A stretch of 64,000 nucleotides of DNA from an uncultured Acetatifactor sp. (GCA_947625475.1 CANQOL010000005.1:48254-112253); one strand, 5' to 3'. Numbered from the stretch's first letter, positions 8,210 through 18,300 are shown. Notes: generated from the sequence alone by a model not told the origin. Made by a program: numbers and translations.

Positions 8210-9082
8210 ATGAACAAAAATCCATCTCTGTCCCCCAAAACCGGGATTCTGCCCAAGTCTCTGGAATCCCTCACCGGCCCTGTCCCCGTGCACATGTGCA
8301 ACGATTACCTCTTCCGGGCTATGATGCAGCAGGATCCCCATGTGCTGAAGGCACTTGTCTGCTCCCTGCTCTATCTGGAACCACAGGAGGTGACCGGCAT
8401 CTCCATCCTTAATCCCATTGAACTGGGAGAAGCCATTGACGAAAAGACCTATATGCTGGATACATTGGTGAGTCTGAACGGACGCGCTCATCTGAACCTG
8501 GAGCTCCAGGTGATCAACGAAGGAGACTGGCCGGAGCGCTCCCTGTGTTACCTGGGCCGAACCTTCAGTACCATGAACCGGGGCGAGAACTACCTGGATG
8601 CCCGTCCGGCCATCCAGATCGGGATCCTGAAATTCACCCTTTTTGAGGGAAATCCGGAATTTTTCTCCAACTATTATATGATTAATGAGAAAACCCATCA
8701 AATTTACAGTAGAAAATTCCGCCTTTGTGTGTTAGACTTGACTCAGATACAGTTAGCCACGAAACAGGACCGGGAACACGGTCTGGACAAATGGGCCGCC
8801 CTGTTTAACGCAGCCACATGGGAGGAATTGAAGATGCTCGCCAGAGAAGATGAGAACCTGCAAAACGCTGTCTGCACCGTCGCCCGACTGACGAAGGAGG
8901 AAAAGATCCGTCTGCAGTGCGAGGCCAGAGAGGACTACTACCGCCGCACGGCAGGACGGGAACGGCTGCTGAAGGAAACCACGGCTAAGCTGGGTCAGAC
9001 CACGGCTAAGCTGGAGCAGGCTCTTGAGCTTCTCCGAGCACATGGCATTGACCCTTCAAAGGCAGCTGAGGATCAAATGTAA
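8210..9082 (+). CDS. Rpn family recombination-promoting nuclease / putative transposase
   Basis: This 290-aa protein matches the PD-(D/E)XK nuclease-transposase family common in Lachnospiraceae. Features are a CNDYLFRAMM start motif, then LDTLVSLNGRAHLNLELQV, which supplies the Asp and the E-x-Q of the PD-(D/E)XK core, and a C-terminal helical part ending in two KLGQTTAKLEQ-type heptad repeats (coiled coil). Related Rpn proteins make nicks or breaks in DNA and promote RecA-independent recombination. The ATG follows AGGAAGGAG. No terminal inverted repeats or target-site duplications were evident around it. Another, different member lies at 51490 and a decayed one at the right edge, so the secretion locus is bracketed by this family. 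Confidence 0.78.
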   Translation: MNKNPSLSPKTGILPKSLESLTGPVPVHMCNDYLFRAMMQQDPHVLKALVCSLLYLEPQEVTGISILNPIELGEAIDEKTYMLDTLVSLNGRAHLNLELQVINEGDWPERSLCYLGRTFSTMNRGENYLDARPAIQIGILKFTLFEGNPEFFSNYYMINEKTHQIYSRKFRLCVLDLTQIQLATKQDREHGLDKWAALFNAATWEELKMLAREDENLQNAVCTVARLTKEEKIRLQCEAREDYYRRTAGRERLLKETTAKLGQTTAKLEQALELLRAHGIDPSKAAEDQM

Positions 9083-9156
9083 GCCGGGCCGCTCACAATG
9101 AAACACGAAATCAAAGACTGGATCACAGGACAATTCAGAGGACGGAGAGGATGAAA

Positions 9157-9792
9157 ATGAGAGGAAAATGGTTTGCCCGCCCTGGCAGGTTTAAGACCAG
9201 GATGGTGATGATGATCGTCGGAGTGCTGCTGCAGGGATTCGGCCTGTCCCTGCTTCGCCAGATCAATCTGGGCACGGACCCCTGTTCTCTGTTCACCCAG
9301 GGGGTGGAGAGCCATGTGCCCTTGAGCTTCGGCACCTGCCAGCTGCTGTGCCATCTGGTGACCTTTGCCTTTGTGCTGCGCTTCGACGTAAGCTACATCG
9401 GCTTCGGAACCGTGGGGAACATGGTGTTTCTGGGGTACATATCGGACTTCTTTGCCTGGGTCTGGCAGAGCGTTCTGCCCCAGGGCTTCTTTGAGAGCCG
9501 GGCGGTGGACTGGGCCTTTCTGGTGCCTGCCCTGGCGGTCTTTATCCTGGGGGCCTCCACCTATATGAGCGCCGGGCTGGGATCCTCCCCCTACGACGCC
9601 CTGCCCTTTATCATTTCCCACCATGTAAAGCGGGTTCCCTTCAAGGCAATCCGCATGGCCTGGGATATCGCCTTTATGCTGGGCGGAATCCTGCTGGGCG
9701 CCCGGGCGGGGATCGTCACCGTGGCGGTGGCCTTTTTCCTGGGCCCGGTCATTTCCTTCTTACAGAAAAAACTCCAGGTCTTCCTGACCTGA
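9157..9792 (+). CDS. YczE/YyaS/YitT-type membrane protein
   Basis: This is a 211-aa polytopic protein with about five hydrophobic segments. The signature GFGLSLLRQINLGTDPCSLFTQGV and the later repeat-like GASTYMSAGLGSSPYDALP are typical of the YczE/YyaS/YitT membrane family, whose transport function is not established. ATG 9157 is preferred to the in-frame ATG at 9151 because GGAGAGG ends directly at 9150, leaving no room for the earlier start. The C-terminus runs into the first copy of a 50-bp repeat array. No operon partner is evident. Confidence 0.75.
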   Translation: MRGKWFARPGRFKTRMVMMIVGVLLQGFGLSLLRQINLGTDPCSLFTQGVESHVPLSFGTCQLLCHLVTFAFVLRFDVSYIGFGTVGNMVFLGYISDFFAWVWQSVLPQGFFESRAVDWAFLVPALAVFILGASTYMSAGLGSSPYDALPFIISHHVKRVPFKAIRMAWDIAFMLGGILLGARAGIVTVAVAFFLGPVISFLQKKLQVFLT

Positions 9793-10017
9793 TTTCCGGC
9801 TTCTCACTCTTTCCAGGAAAACTTCAGGTCTTCCTGACCTGATTTCCGGCTTCTCACTCTTTCCAGGAAAACTCCAGGTCTTCCTGGCCTAATTTCTGGC
9901 TTCCCACGCTTCTTAGGAAAGCCACAGGTTTTTCAGCCCTGATTTTTGGATTTCCACGCTTCTCAGGAAAGCCCCAGGCCATCCTGACCTGATTCCCGGC
10001 TTCCCGCCCCTATCTCC
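9767..10017. repeat. Five decaying copies of a 50-bp repeat with internal hairpin
   Basis: Head-to-tail units of about 50 bp start within the last codons of the membrane protein gene and run to the stop of the response regulator. Each unit begins with a CAGGTCTTCCTGACCTG-like palindrome (6-bp stem), followed by a GGCTTC(T/C)CAC-CTT segment. Copies 1-3 are close matches and copies 4-5 are more diverged. The array lies between convergent genes, where the hairpins may act as weak bidirectional terminators. Confidence 0.8.
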
Positions 10018-10728
10018 TTACAAGCTCACCGCCCAGTTCAGCAGGGCCCTCTGGAGGGGGAGGAATTTGGAGCGGCTCACGGGGATGGTTTCCTCATTTT
10101 TGAGCACCACCTCATGCTTGCGGAGAGAGCGGATGGCGGCCAGCGACACCACATAGCTTCGGTGGCACTGGAAAAACTGCCCCGGGGGCAGCTCGCTCAC
10201 CAGCACATTCAGGGAACAGTTCAGGCGCTCCGCCTTCTGCTGCTCTAAGTGCACCGTCAGCTCCTTGTTGTTTACCTCCACGTAGAGAATCTCAGCGGCC
10301 CGCAGCACCGTGGTGGAGCTGGGGGTGCGGATGAGGAAGGACTGGTTCTGGAATTTCCGGTAGGCCCGAAGCACCACATCCTCCAGCCGGGGCTGCTCGC
10401 TGGACTTGAGCACATAGCCCACCGGAGAGATGGAATACCCGTCCAGCAGGAAGTCGGAGCTGCTGGTGATGAGGATAATATCGATCCGGTTCCCCTCCCT
10501 GCGCAGATCCCCTGCGAAATCCAGGCCGTTCTCTTCCCCCATCAGGATATCCAGCAGCAGAAGATCCAGGGCGTTGGGATTCTCGTTCAGGTAGCTTCGC
10601 AGCTCCCGTATGCTGCGGAAGATTTCCAGGGTGTACGGGATATCATATCGGATAAAGATCTCCCCGATCAGCCGCGAGATATGATGCAGGTAGATCGGTT
10701 CATCGTCGCAAATCGCCACATGGTACAT
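10018..10728 (-). CDS. LytTR-family response regulator (AgrA-like)
   Basis: This 236-aa protein has an N-terminal receiver domain (acidic pair in AICDDE, phospho-acceptor Asp60 in LLLLDILM, Lys in GYVLKSSE) and a C-terminal LytTR DNA-binding domain (about residues 130-236, ILYVEVNNKELTVHL, FFQCHRSYVVSLAAI). LytTR proteins bind direct repeats of about 9 bp roughly two helical turns apart. Just upstream lies a 20-bp-periodic array with ACCGTTNGC cores, and the same array precedes the secretion operon. ATG 10728 is chosen over an in-frame GTG at 10737 because of AGGAG spacing. No histidine kinase is adjacent. I infer it is the master regulator of the secretion locus. Confidence 0.88.
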   Translation of the reverse strand: MYHVAICDDEPIYLHHISRLIGEIFIRYDIPYTLEIFRSIRELRSYLNENPNALDLLLLDILMGEENGLDFAGDLRREGNRIDIILITSSSDFLLDGYSISPVGYVLKSSEQPRLEDVVLRAYRKFQNQSFLIRTPSSTTVLRAAEILYVEVNNKELTVHLEQQKAERLNCSLNVLVSELPPGQFFQCHRSYVVSLAAIRSLRKHEVVLKNEETIPVSRSKFLPLQRALLNWAVSL

Positions 10729-10789
10729 GGGTATCACTCCTTTGCTCTTTGGCCGGAGTCCCGGCTGCGGTCGTCATTCCCCCTCTTAG

Positions 10790-10819
10790 ATTATACTAAA
10801 ATTCACATACATATGACAA
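10790..10819 (-). promoter_or_regulatory. Promoter of the LytTR regulator
   Basis: On the reverse strand TTGTCA (10819-10814) and TATAAT (10795-10790) have 18-bp spacing. The first 20-bp array unit begins at 10833, just upstream of the -35, so the regulator may control itself. Confidence 0.75.
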
Positions 10820-10832
10820 TAAGCAAAAACTT

Positions 10833-11031
10833 GCCGTTCGCGCCGTATTTGTACCGTTCGCGCAAATTTTGTTCATTCACGCCGTATTTAAACCGTTGGC
10901 GCGGCCTTGCTGCGGCGTGCGCTGTATTTTGACCGTTGGCGCAGACGAAAATCCGCCAGTATGGCCGTTTACGGCATAAATCTGGCGTAAACAGCCAATC
11001 TGACAGTCCGCGCCGCATATGGACCATTGGC
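10833..11031. promoter_or_regulatory. 20-bp direct-repeat array, probable LytTR binding sites
   Basis: Cores resembling ACCGTTNGC start at 10833, 10853, 10872, 10892, 10932, 10954, 11003 and 11023, mostly in steps of 20 (or 40) bp. The fuller unit is about ACCGTTSGCGCCGTATTTNN. The core matches eight of nine positions of the known LytTR consensus ([TA][AC][CA]GTTN[AG][TG]). The array fills the gap between the divergent regulator and the modular-protein operon. The same unit recurs at 23939-23998. Confidence 0.75.
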
Positions 11032-11038
11032 GAAAAAG

Positions 11039-11067
11039 GGTAGATTTCTTTGGGAAAATCATATAAA
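11039..11067 (+). promoter_or_regulatory. Proposed activator-dependent promoter of the modular-protein operon
   Basis: TATAAA (11062-11067) is a fair -10 box, but the -35 position (11039-11044) has no consensus. The last repeat core (11023) begins 39 bp before the -10. The secretion operon shows nearly the same geometry (41 bp). This fits activation by the LytTR regulator. Confidence 0.5.
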
Positions 11068-11171
11068 CTGGTAAATAGGAAAAAAATGCCGTTTCCAGGA
11101 GGAACGGCAGGAGCGGGGAACTTTGGAGCGCGAAAGCTCCGGGACAGGAACGCTCCGGAACGGAGACAGTT

Positions 11172-13214
11172 ATGCCACAGGATGAAGGAATCCGCACGGT
11201 TTCCGGACAGACCGGAATGAATCATACCCTTTTCCAGGAAGAGGCGGAGCCCCTGCGCCAGACGGTGCAGGAGGGAGACTTTGCGGCCTCAGGGGCCGGG
11301 GAGGGGGAGCCCGCCCGGCAGGAGGCCGGGATGGGGGAGTTTGCAGAGCAGCTGGAGCCCTCCCGGGATCTCTCTTTGTATGTGAAGGACGCCCGGGAGA
11401 TCGACTGGCTGATGGCGGGGGCCGGGTTCGACGCGGTTTTGGACCGGGACGGCGGCAAGATCAGCGCCATCCGTTTTGAGATGCTGCAGAAGCAGCCCTT
11501 TGAGGAAGTCCTCCGGGCCACCCCCGGGGAGCGGCGGGAGGCGGGCAGGGCCTTTTTAAGGCGGCTGAAGGCCAACCAGATTTCCCCGGAGGCATTCCGG
11601 CCCCAGGGGGAGGCGGCAGAGCAGGCCCGGGACAGCGCCCGGATGTACGGAGCCTTCTTCCGGACTGCGGGGGAGCGGCTGCGCGCCTATGCGCTGCCGG
11701 AGGGCGATCTGAAGGATCCCGGGTTTTTGGCCTCCCGGGCAGGGGAGCTGTACGCCCTGCGGGAGAGCCTGAAGGACTATGCGGGCAGCCAGCGGCTGCT
11801 GCGGGAGCTGCCCGGCTTTGAGGAAGGCTTCCTGGAGCAGGGAGGGCTGGATCTGGAGCAGTTTGAGGCCCCCATGGACGTGATGCGCTGCTTTGCGGGG
11901 GCCGCCCTGCAGTCCCTGGATCCGGAGGGCCTGGGAGAGCGCCGGGGCCTGGGGGAGAGTCTGGCCCGGCAGGTGGCGGGAAGGCTTTTCCTGGACGCCT
12001 ACGGGGAGCTGCTGGCGGGCAGAAGCGCCGCGGATATCTGCGACGGCTTCGGCAACCGGGAGCTGGCCTGCCTGCTGAATTTCACGGGAACCGCCGAGTA
12101 TATGACGGGCAGGCTCCTGGAGCAGGATCCGGAGAGCCGGGAGCGGTGCCTGGCCTACCTGCAGGGAGGGGAGCCTCCCCTGAGCGCCGCCTCTGTGGAG
12201 GAGGAGCTGGGATACCGGGACAATGCCCTGCACACCGCCGGCATGGCCCGGCAGGTGGAAGAGAGAAGAAGAGCCGGCGAGGGCATGGGACAGATCGACA
12301 GGAGCAGGCTGGCCCAGGCGCTCTCGGGGACATGGCACCCGGAGGGCTGGGGCAGGTTTGCCGGGAAGGCGCTGGGGGACGTGAGGGACCTGCAGGGTAC
12401 AGTACCTCGGGAGACGGCCCTTCCCCCGGAGGAACTTGGCCCGGGGCCGGAGGCCTTCGACAGGATGTTCGCCCGGCTGGCCCGGGAGGACCGGGGGCTG
12501 GGGAACGGGGATTTCTCCAGGGCCCATCCCCTCTACGGACGCCTGGGGGCATCCTGCGCGGCGGAGCTGTTCTTTGTGGACGGAAAGCCCGTGGAGGAAT
12601 ACGCCCGGGACAGATGCGGGGCGCTGGAGGGAAAGGCCCGGGAGGACGCCCTCAAGAGAGAGATTATGAAAAGCATCCTGGACGGAAAACACCATGTGGA
12701 ATTTGCCAGTCTCCAGGCGGATGCGGCGGGCACCGTGCAGGTGGGGGTAGGCAGTGTGACGGCCCAGCCGCCCTCCCGGGAGCGGGGCGGCCTGTTCCGG
12801 AGAAGGGCCCTTGACCTGGCCTGGTCACGGCAGACAGACCCGGACAGGGGACGGCGGGAGGAGGAAATCCGCAGCCGCTTCGGAGAGCGGGTGGAGGCCC
12901 TGCTGGCGCAGCAGAAGACGCTCTCCCAGCAGGAGCTGTTCCGGCAGGAGAGGGAGCACCTGCAGATGGAGCAGCCCCGGGAGACGCACTCCCAGCGGCC
13001 GCCCCAGGGGGAGGCGGCCGGGAGGAAGACCCAGGAGCCCGGGGCCGCTGACCGGCAGAGCACCCGCATCAAGACCAGCTTCGCCCAGCAGATGGCGGCG
13101 CAGAACGGTCCGCTGGGCAGGGAGTTCCCTGCCCGGGAGAGCCCGGGGAGAGAACCCATAAAGCGGGACAGCGTAAAGACGGCCCGGACAGGGCCCAGCC
13201 GAAGACATTCCTAG
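11172..13214 (+). CDS. Modular secretion-substrate candidate 1 (DAYG module, then VDGK module)
   Basis: I do not recognise a database family for this 680-aa protein. It has no signal peptide or membrane helix and is rich in Glu, Arg, Leu and Ala. Residues about 75-355 form a helical module shared with the next three genes, marked by GRLFLDAYGELLAG (near 271), YGAFFRTAGERLRAYALP and NRELACLLNF. Residues about 415-540 form a second shared module marked by AELFFVDGKPVEEY (near 465) and IMKSILDGKHHVEFA. The last about 80 residues are hydrophilic, with IKTSFAQQMAAQ and a terminal TGPSRRHS. It is first in a same-strand series of four and is preceded by a GGAGACA ribosome-binding site and the LytTR-like array. 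Export by the downstream T4SS-like machine is inference. Confidence 0.6.
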   Translation: MPQDEGIRTVSGQTGMNHTLFQEEAEPLRQTVQEGDFAASGAGEGEPARQEAGMGEFAEQLEPSRDLSLYVKDAREIDWLMAGAGFDAVLDRDGGKISAIRFEMLQKQPFEEVLRATPGERREAGRAFLRRLKANQISPEAFRPQGEAAEQARDSARMYGAFFRTAGERLRAYALPEGDLKDPGFLASRAGELYALRESLKDYAGSQRLLRELPGFEEGFLEQGGLDLEQFEAPMDVMRCFAGAALQSLDPEGLGERRGLGESLARQVAGRLFLDAYGELLAGRSAADICDGFGNRELACLLNFTGTAEYMTGRLLEQDPESRERCLAYLQGGEPPLSAASVEEELGYRDNALHTAGMARQVEERRRAGEGMGQIDRSRLAQALSGTWHPEGWGRFAGKALGDVRDLQGTVPRETALPPEELGPGPEAFDRMFARLAREDRGLGNGDFSRAHPLYGRLGASCAAELFFVDGKPVEEYARDRCGALEGKAREDALKREIMKSILDGKHHVEFASLQADAAGTVQVGVGSVTAQPPSRERGGLFRRRALDLAWSRQTDPDRGRREEEIRSRFGERVEALLAQQKTLSQQELFRQEREHLQMEQPRETHSQRPPQGEAAGRKTQEPGAADRQSTRIKTSFAQQMAAQNGPLGREFPARESPGREPIKRDSVKTARTGPSRRHS

Positions 13215-13326
13215 GCGCCCCAGCTGGGCGGAACCCCTCGGCAGCCGCAGAGAAAAAGCAGCGGCGGGGAAAGCGCCCCGGCGCGAAGGAAGGCCAAGAT
13301 CCGGAGACGGAGAGAAAGGAGAAAAC

Positions 13327-15135
13327 ATGGCAGAAAACACAGCACAGAACACGGGCAGCACAGGAGAATATATACCCGGGAGGGGGGCACCCGCGCAGAG
13401 CGGCGCGGATGCTCTGAGGACGGCGGCGCCGGACACTCTCAGAGCCTCACTGGGGGATTTGTCCTCTGTTGAGCCCTGGAAGAAAAAGATGTATTCCCTT
13501 CACAGGCTGGGAAAGGACGCGGTCAGGGGAGACCTGGCGGAGGTGGGGGCCAATGCCTTTGACAAGCTGTTCGAGAAGCTGGCCGCAGGGGATCCCTCCC
13601 TGGGCGGAGGTGATTTTGCCAATGCCAATTCGGTTTACAGCAAGATGAAGATCCAGTCGCCCACAGAGCTGTTCTTTGTGGACGGAAAGCCCCTGAGGGA
13701 ATATGCGGGAGCCAAGTATCCCGGTATGAAGGAGGCGGATCTGGATAGGGCCCTTAAGGCGGAGGCCATGGCGGCAGTGGTCAGCGGCAGACACTATGTG
13801 GAGATGGCCAGAGTGCAGATGGGAGAGGAAGGCGGCCTGCAGATCGGCGTCAGCCAGGTGAACATGGATCTGACCTTTTTGGACGATCAGACCGGGTTCC
13901 TCCGCAGCAGACCCTCGGATCTGGCGGCGAAGCTTAAGCAGGAGGACAAGGGGAAAGAAAGCCGCCGGGAGGCGGTCCGGGAGAGCTTCGGATCCAGAGT
14001 GTCCGGCCTTCTGGCCGCGGAGCTGCGCAGAAAGGAGCTGCTGGATACCCTGGATGCAGAGTCCGCGAAGAACACCGCAGATCTGTCAGCCTTTGCCGGA
14101 TCCGGACCGGAGGGCCCTTCGGCGGAGGATTTCTCAAAGGCCGCGAGGGCGATCCGCCTGGATTCCGCCGGCCGGGAGAGCAGTGTCCGCTGCGATATCA
14201 ATGTGTGGATGCTGGCCCAGGGCAGGAGCTTTTCGGAGATTCTCACCCTCTCTGAGGGGGAAAGAAAGAACGCGGGGAAGGGCTTCGTCCAATTCTGCAG
14301 CGAAAACGCGCTGACAGAGGATCTGGAAGCCGCGGAAAACCGGCCGAAGCTGCGGAAAATCGGAGAGCTGTGGCGGGCGGCTGCGGACAGGATTATGGAG
14401 TGCGGCCTGCCCAGGGTGGATCTGAAAAACCCTGCCTCCGCTCTGGCAGGCGCCATGGAGGCCGAGGCTCTCAGCACCTTCCTTCGGGATTTCAGCCGGA
14501 ATACAGAGACCCTGAGGGGTACGCAGGCCTTTAAGGACGGATATGGGCCGGCGGATCAAGGGGAGAGATTTCAGCTGGCAGGCTGGTATGCGGACCGGGT
14601 GGAGAAATGTGTGAGGGACCAGGGGAAGGATCTCGCCGATATGCGGCAGCATGAATTTATGAGTGCCGTGTGCGACAGGCTGGCCCTGGATGCCTACGGG
14701 GGACTGTTCCAGGGAAAGAAGTTCTCCGGACTAAGCCAGGGCCGGGAGGCCCGGGAGCAGTTTGATATTCTGGCGGATGTCTCCGCAAAGCTGGCGGAGA
14801 AGCTGGAATCTGCCCTGAGGGAGAACCCCGGCCTGCAGCAGGAGTGCACCGCCTACCTGAGAGAGGGAGGAAAGCCTCCCAAGGGTCTGAACCTGCAGGA
14901 GGCTGAAAAGGAGGTATACCGGACCCGCTCAAAGACATGGGAGGAAAAGACAAGTCTCATGCAGAGGGCCAGGGAAGAGGAGCGGAAAAAGACCGGCTAC
15001 ACCCAGCAGATGGCCGCCAAGGAAAAGAAGGCTCTCCAGGCGGGGCCCAAATCCAGGGACGGCGCCTCCTCCCAAAGGGGAGGGGCGGGAAAGTCCCAGC
15101 CCGACCGGCATACGGGCGGACCCTCCAGGAGCTGA
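13327..15135 (+). CDS. Modular secretion-substrate candidate 2 (VDGK module, then DAYG module)
   Basis: This 602-aa protein is soluble by sequence and has the module order reversed relative to its upstream neighbour. The VDGK module lies at about residues 40-215 (KMYSLHRLGKD, SPTELFFVDGKPLREY near 116, VSGRHYVEMARVQ, FLDDQTGFLRSRPSDL). The DAYG module lies at about 270-535 (WRAAADRIMECGLP, LALDAYGGLFQGKKF near 451). The tail carries KTGYTQQMAAKEKK and ends HTGGPSRS, similar to the other paralogues. AGAAAGGAG precedes the ATG. It is 112 bp downstream of candidate 1 with no terminator. Its VDGK module is very close to the second VDGK module of candidate 3. No enzymatic motif was recognised. Confidence 0.6.
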   Translation: MAENTAQNTGSTGEYIPGRGAPAQSGADALRTAAPDTLRASLGDLSSVEPWKKKMYSLHRLGKDAVRGDLAEVGANAFDKLFEKLAAGDPSLGGGDFANANSVYSKMKIQSPTELFFVDGKPLREYAGAKYPGMKEADLDRALKAEAMAAVVSGRHYVEMARVQMGEEGGLQIGVSQVNMDLTFLDDQTGFLRSRPSDLAAKLKQEDKGKESRREAVRESFGSRVSGLLAAELRRKELLDTLDAESAKNTADLSAFAGSGPEGPSAEDFSKAARAIRLDSAGRESSVRCDINVWMLAQGRSFSEILTLSEGERKNAGKGFVQFCSENALTEDLEAAENRPKLRKIGELWRAAADRIMECGLPRVDLKNPASALAGAMEAEALSTFLRDFSRNTETLRGTQAFKDGYGPADQGERFQLAGWYADRVEKCVRDQGKDLADMRQHEFMSAVCDRLALDAYGGLFQGKKFSGLSQGREAREQFDILADVSAKLAEKLESALRENPGLQQECTAYLREGGKPPKGLNLQEAEKEVYRTRSKTWEEKTSLMQRAREEERKKTGYTQQMAAKEKKALQAGPKSRDGASSQRGGAGKSQPDRHTGGPSRS

Positions 15136-15157
15136 GCCGGGGAGAGCTCTCCCCGGC
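15136..15157. other. Perfect 22-bp palindrome after candidate 2
   Basis: GCCGGGGAGAG followed directly by its complement CTCTCCCCGGC makes an 11-bp perfect inverted repeat with no loop, starting at the stop codon. The rest of the gap to 15308 holds no convincing promoter. The palindrome may be an mRNA processing or partial termination structure. Confidence 0.55.
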
Positions 15158-15308
15158 AGGCCATAGATAGATTGAAAATCACAGTGATGTGCTGATTTTT
15201 CCCATGAGAATTTGTGGCGCTCCGGAATGGGGATTAAAATATGAGACACACACATAGAAGAAGCAAAGCGGACTCCCGGATCGGCCGGGAGCGTAAGGAG
15301 GATGAAAA

Positions 15309-18300
15309 ATGGCAAAGACAAGACCTACAAACCCAACGCTGGGCGCTGCCGCCTCGGAAAGCAATGTGTATGTGGGAAGCGACTATCAGCCCAGATGGGG
15401 CTTTGACGGCACCCACACCGCAGTGCAGCGCACGGAGGGAGAACAGAGCCGGACAAAACAGGTCATCGGCGAGGAGGGCATGTTCAGCACTCTCAGCGAC
15501 GCGGACCACACCGTGTTCTCCGATCAGGACGACAATCTGCGCATGGACAGCAGCAGCCCCATGTATATGCACCCCTGCGAGGCATCCGCCGTGCAGAATA
15601 ATGCCGCGGAGACAGACAGATACGCCAGTCTGGCTGCCCTGGGCGGTATGTTTGGAGATCTGGATCCCCAGGCGCGGGAGAGCGCGGTGAATGACGGCGC
15701 GGCCCTGTTCGACCGGATGATTGCCACAGAGGGCAGAGGAATGGTGCGGATCGGCAACGGCTTCTGGACGGGATCGGATACGGCCCAGTACGCCAGCCCC
15801 TTTTACCGGAATCTGGGCATCACATCCCCCACGGAGCTTTTCTACGTGGACGGAAGGCCTATCCGGGAGCTTGTGGACCGGCAGTTTTCGGATCCCCTCG
15901 GGGAGGAATATGAGAAGGCGGCCAAGGCCATGATCATGTCCCTGCTGCTGTGCGGCTCCGGAAGGGTGACCATGGCCCAGGCGACCACAGGGGAGCTGGG
16001 GGACGATGTGACCGCCGCGGAGCTGGAGGGAGGCGTGAAGGTCTTTGCCCGGCCCGTATCCAGCGGCCTGGGCCACTTTCAGAGCGGCGTGAGGGACATC
16101 TCCCGCGAGTGCGCTGCCGGCGCAAAGCGGGCCCGGCAGCTGTTTACGGGATCCCCTGAGCCCAAAGAGCGCCTGCAGGCCACCGTGGCGGGCTTCGCGG
16201 AAAGGTGCGACAGGGGTCTGGAGAACTACCGCCGCAGGGAGGCGGCCAAGACCGTAATCGGCACCGTGCCGGACCATGCGAAGACGGAAAAGGAGATTTG
16301 TTTCTCTCCCGAGGATCTGGAACGTCTGACGGCGCTGGATGGTGCATTTAAGCTGGAGTCGAGAGGCAGTGAAAGGTTTTCCGGCTCAGAGCTTTCCAGA
16401 GGCGGCAATTTAGGCGGAGTGGTGCTGCTCTGTCAGGGACAGGCGCTTGCCATGGCCAGGAACAGGAAGCCTCCCCTTAATCCCCCGGCGCGAATGACGG
16501 ATCTGCTGAATCTGGATTCCCCCAGGATGAAGGAGGGAGGGGATCTGTTTCAGCTGATGCGGGAATCCTCAAGGACCGTGACGGAGGCTCTGGTTGACTA
16601 TGCCGACGGAGATCCCGCCCAGCCGGAGTACGGAAAGAAAATGGCCGCCGTGATGAAAAACTTTATGGCCGGCATAGGGCATATCGATATGAAGGCGGAG
16701 CTTTTGAATGCGGCGGGTGCCAAGCTGGAACTGAAGGACGAGAAGGCCTGGGCAGCTATCAGCCGGCCCGAGGTGAGACGCAAGGTGGATGCGGCTATGG
16801 AAGCCGTAAGCGCGGCCGCGGGAATCAAGGCCTATCAGCTGATCAATAACTTCAAACCCAGAAGAGCAGGTGTGAATAAATTCCTGGAGGGAAAGGTGCC
16901 GGAAACCTTTCAGAATCCGGGAAATCTCTATCCGCCGGGGACGGACCCGGCAAAGTATGCGGCTCCGGCCGCCCTGTTCCGCAATCTGGCTGAGATAACG
17001 GAGCCGTCAGAGCTGGACGCCGCCGGCAGAACCATGCAGAATATGCAGTCCCTTTATGTGCGCCACAATCTGACCGAGCGTTTTGCGCAGAGCGAGCGGG
17101 ACGTGTACAAGATGACTGCCCGGGCAAGATATCAGATGATCGCCCAGCAGTATATGAACGCTTACACAGAGCGTCAGATCACCCAGGGGGTCGCCTCCCA
17201 GGATCTGCCCTGGGCCATGGTGGGAAATCGTGCCTGGAGCGAAGGGTCAATCGCGGATAAGATGGCCGCCCGGCTGGCCGAGTACGAAAGGCGCATGGCC
17301 GGGCTCCCGGAGGGAGAAACGCTGCCTCCCGACCAGGCGGGAAGATATTTGACGGATCCTCACGGTCAGAAGGAAAAGCTCACGCTCCGGGAGCAGCAGG
17401 AATTAGGTTCCCTGCTGGACCATGCCGTGCTCAGTCAGGCATTCCGGGAAGGGTGGGCCGAGTTCTTAAGCTCCGATGTGAAGGAAGAATATACCGCGCC
17501 TGTCAGCCGGAGCATAGAGAGGGCGGAAAATGCGGCGCTGTACACGGAGGACAACACGAATTTCTTCGGGGAGGGAAGAAGCGTAAGCGCCATCCGGATG
17601 ATGATGCTGAACAATATGGGCTTCGATGAGATGCTCCGGCAGACCGTCTCCGCCGCCCAGATGAAGCAGGCGGGAAACAGTTTCACAGAGATGGAGGCGG
17701 AGTTTGGCGATATGGCCCCGGAGCAGCGGTACGCCCAGTACGGGGAGCTGTACCGGACGGGGGCGGAGAGGCTGCGCGGTTACCGGCTTCCGGCGGGGGA
17801 TCCGAAGGATGTGTCCTATGCCTACTCAAACGCGGAAAAGATGGCGGCCCTGGGCACCCTCCTGAAGGATCTGGACGCCAACCTGGACGGAAAGACCGAG
17901 CTGGGAGGGCATGAGGAGTTCCTGCAGGGCTTTGCAGGCGGGGAAAAGGATTTCCAGATCGAGAATTACCGGGCCGGCCTGCGGGTGATGGGCCAGTACG
18001 CCCAGGCCTGCGTCCTGGCGGTGGATCCGTCCCTGCTGCCTGAGTATAAGAACGCCTCTCCCGATGAGCTGACCGCCCGCCAGATGGCAGGAAAACTCTT
18101 CCTGGAGGCATACGGGGATGTCTTTGCGGGCAAAAGCGCCAGGGAGATCGAGGCTGGCCTGGGCAGCCGGGAGCTGGCCGGCATCCAGCGGTTTATGGAC
18201 ACAACCGTGGAGATGGTCAGCGAAACCCTGGCAAACGGCACTAAGGAGGAAAAGGATGCCGTCCGCAGCTACCTGACCAATGAGGGAAACAGCCCCATAA

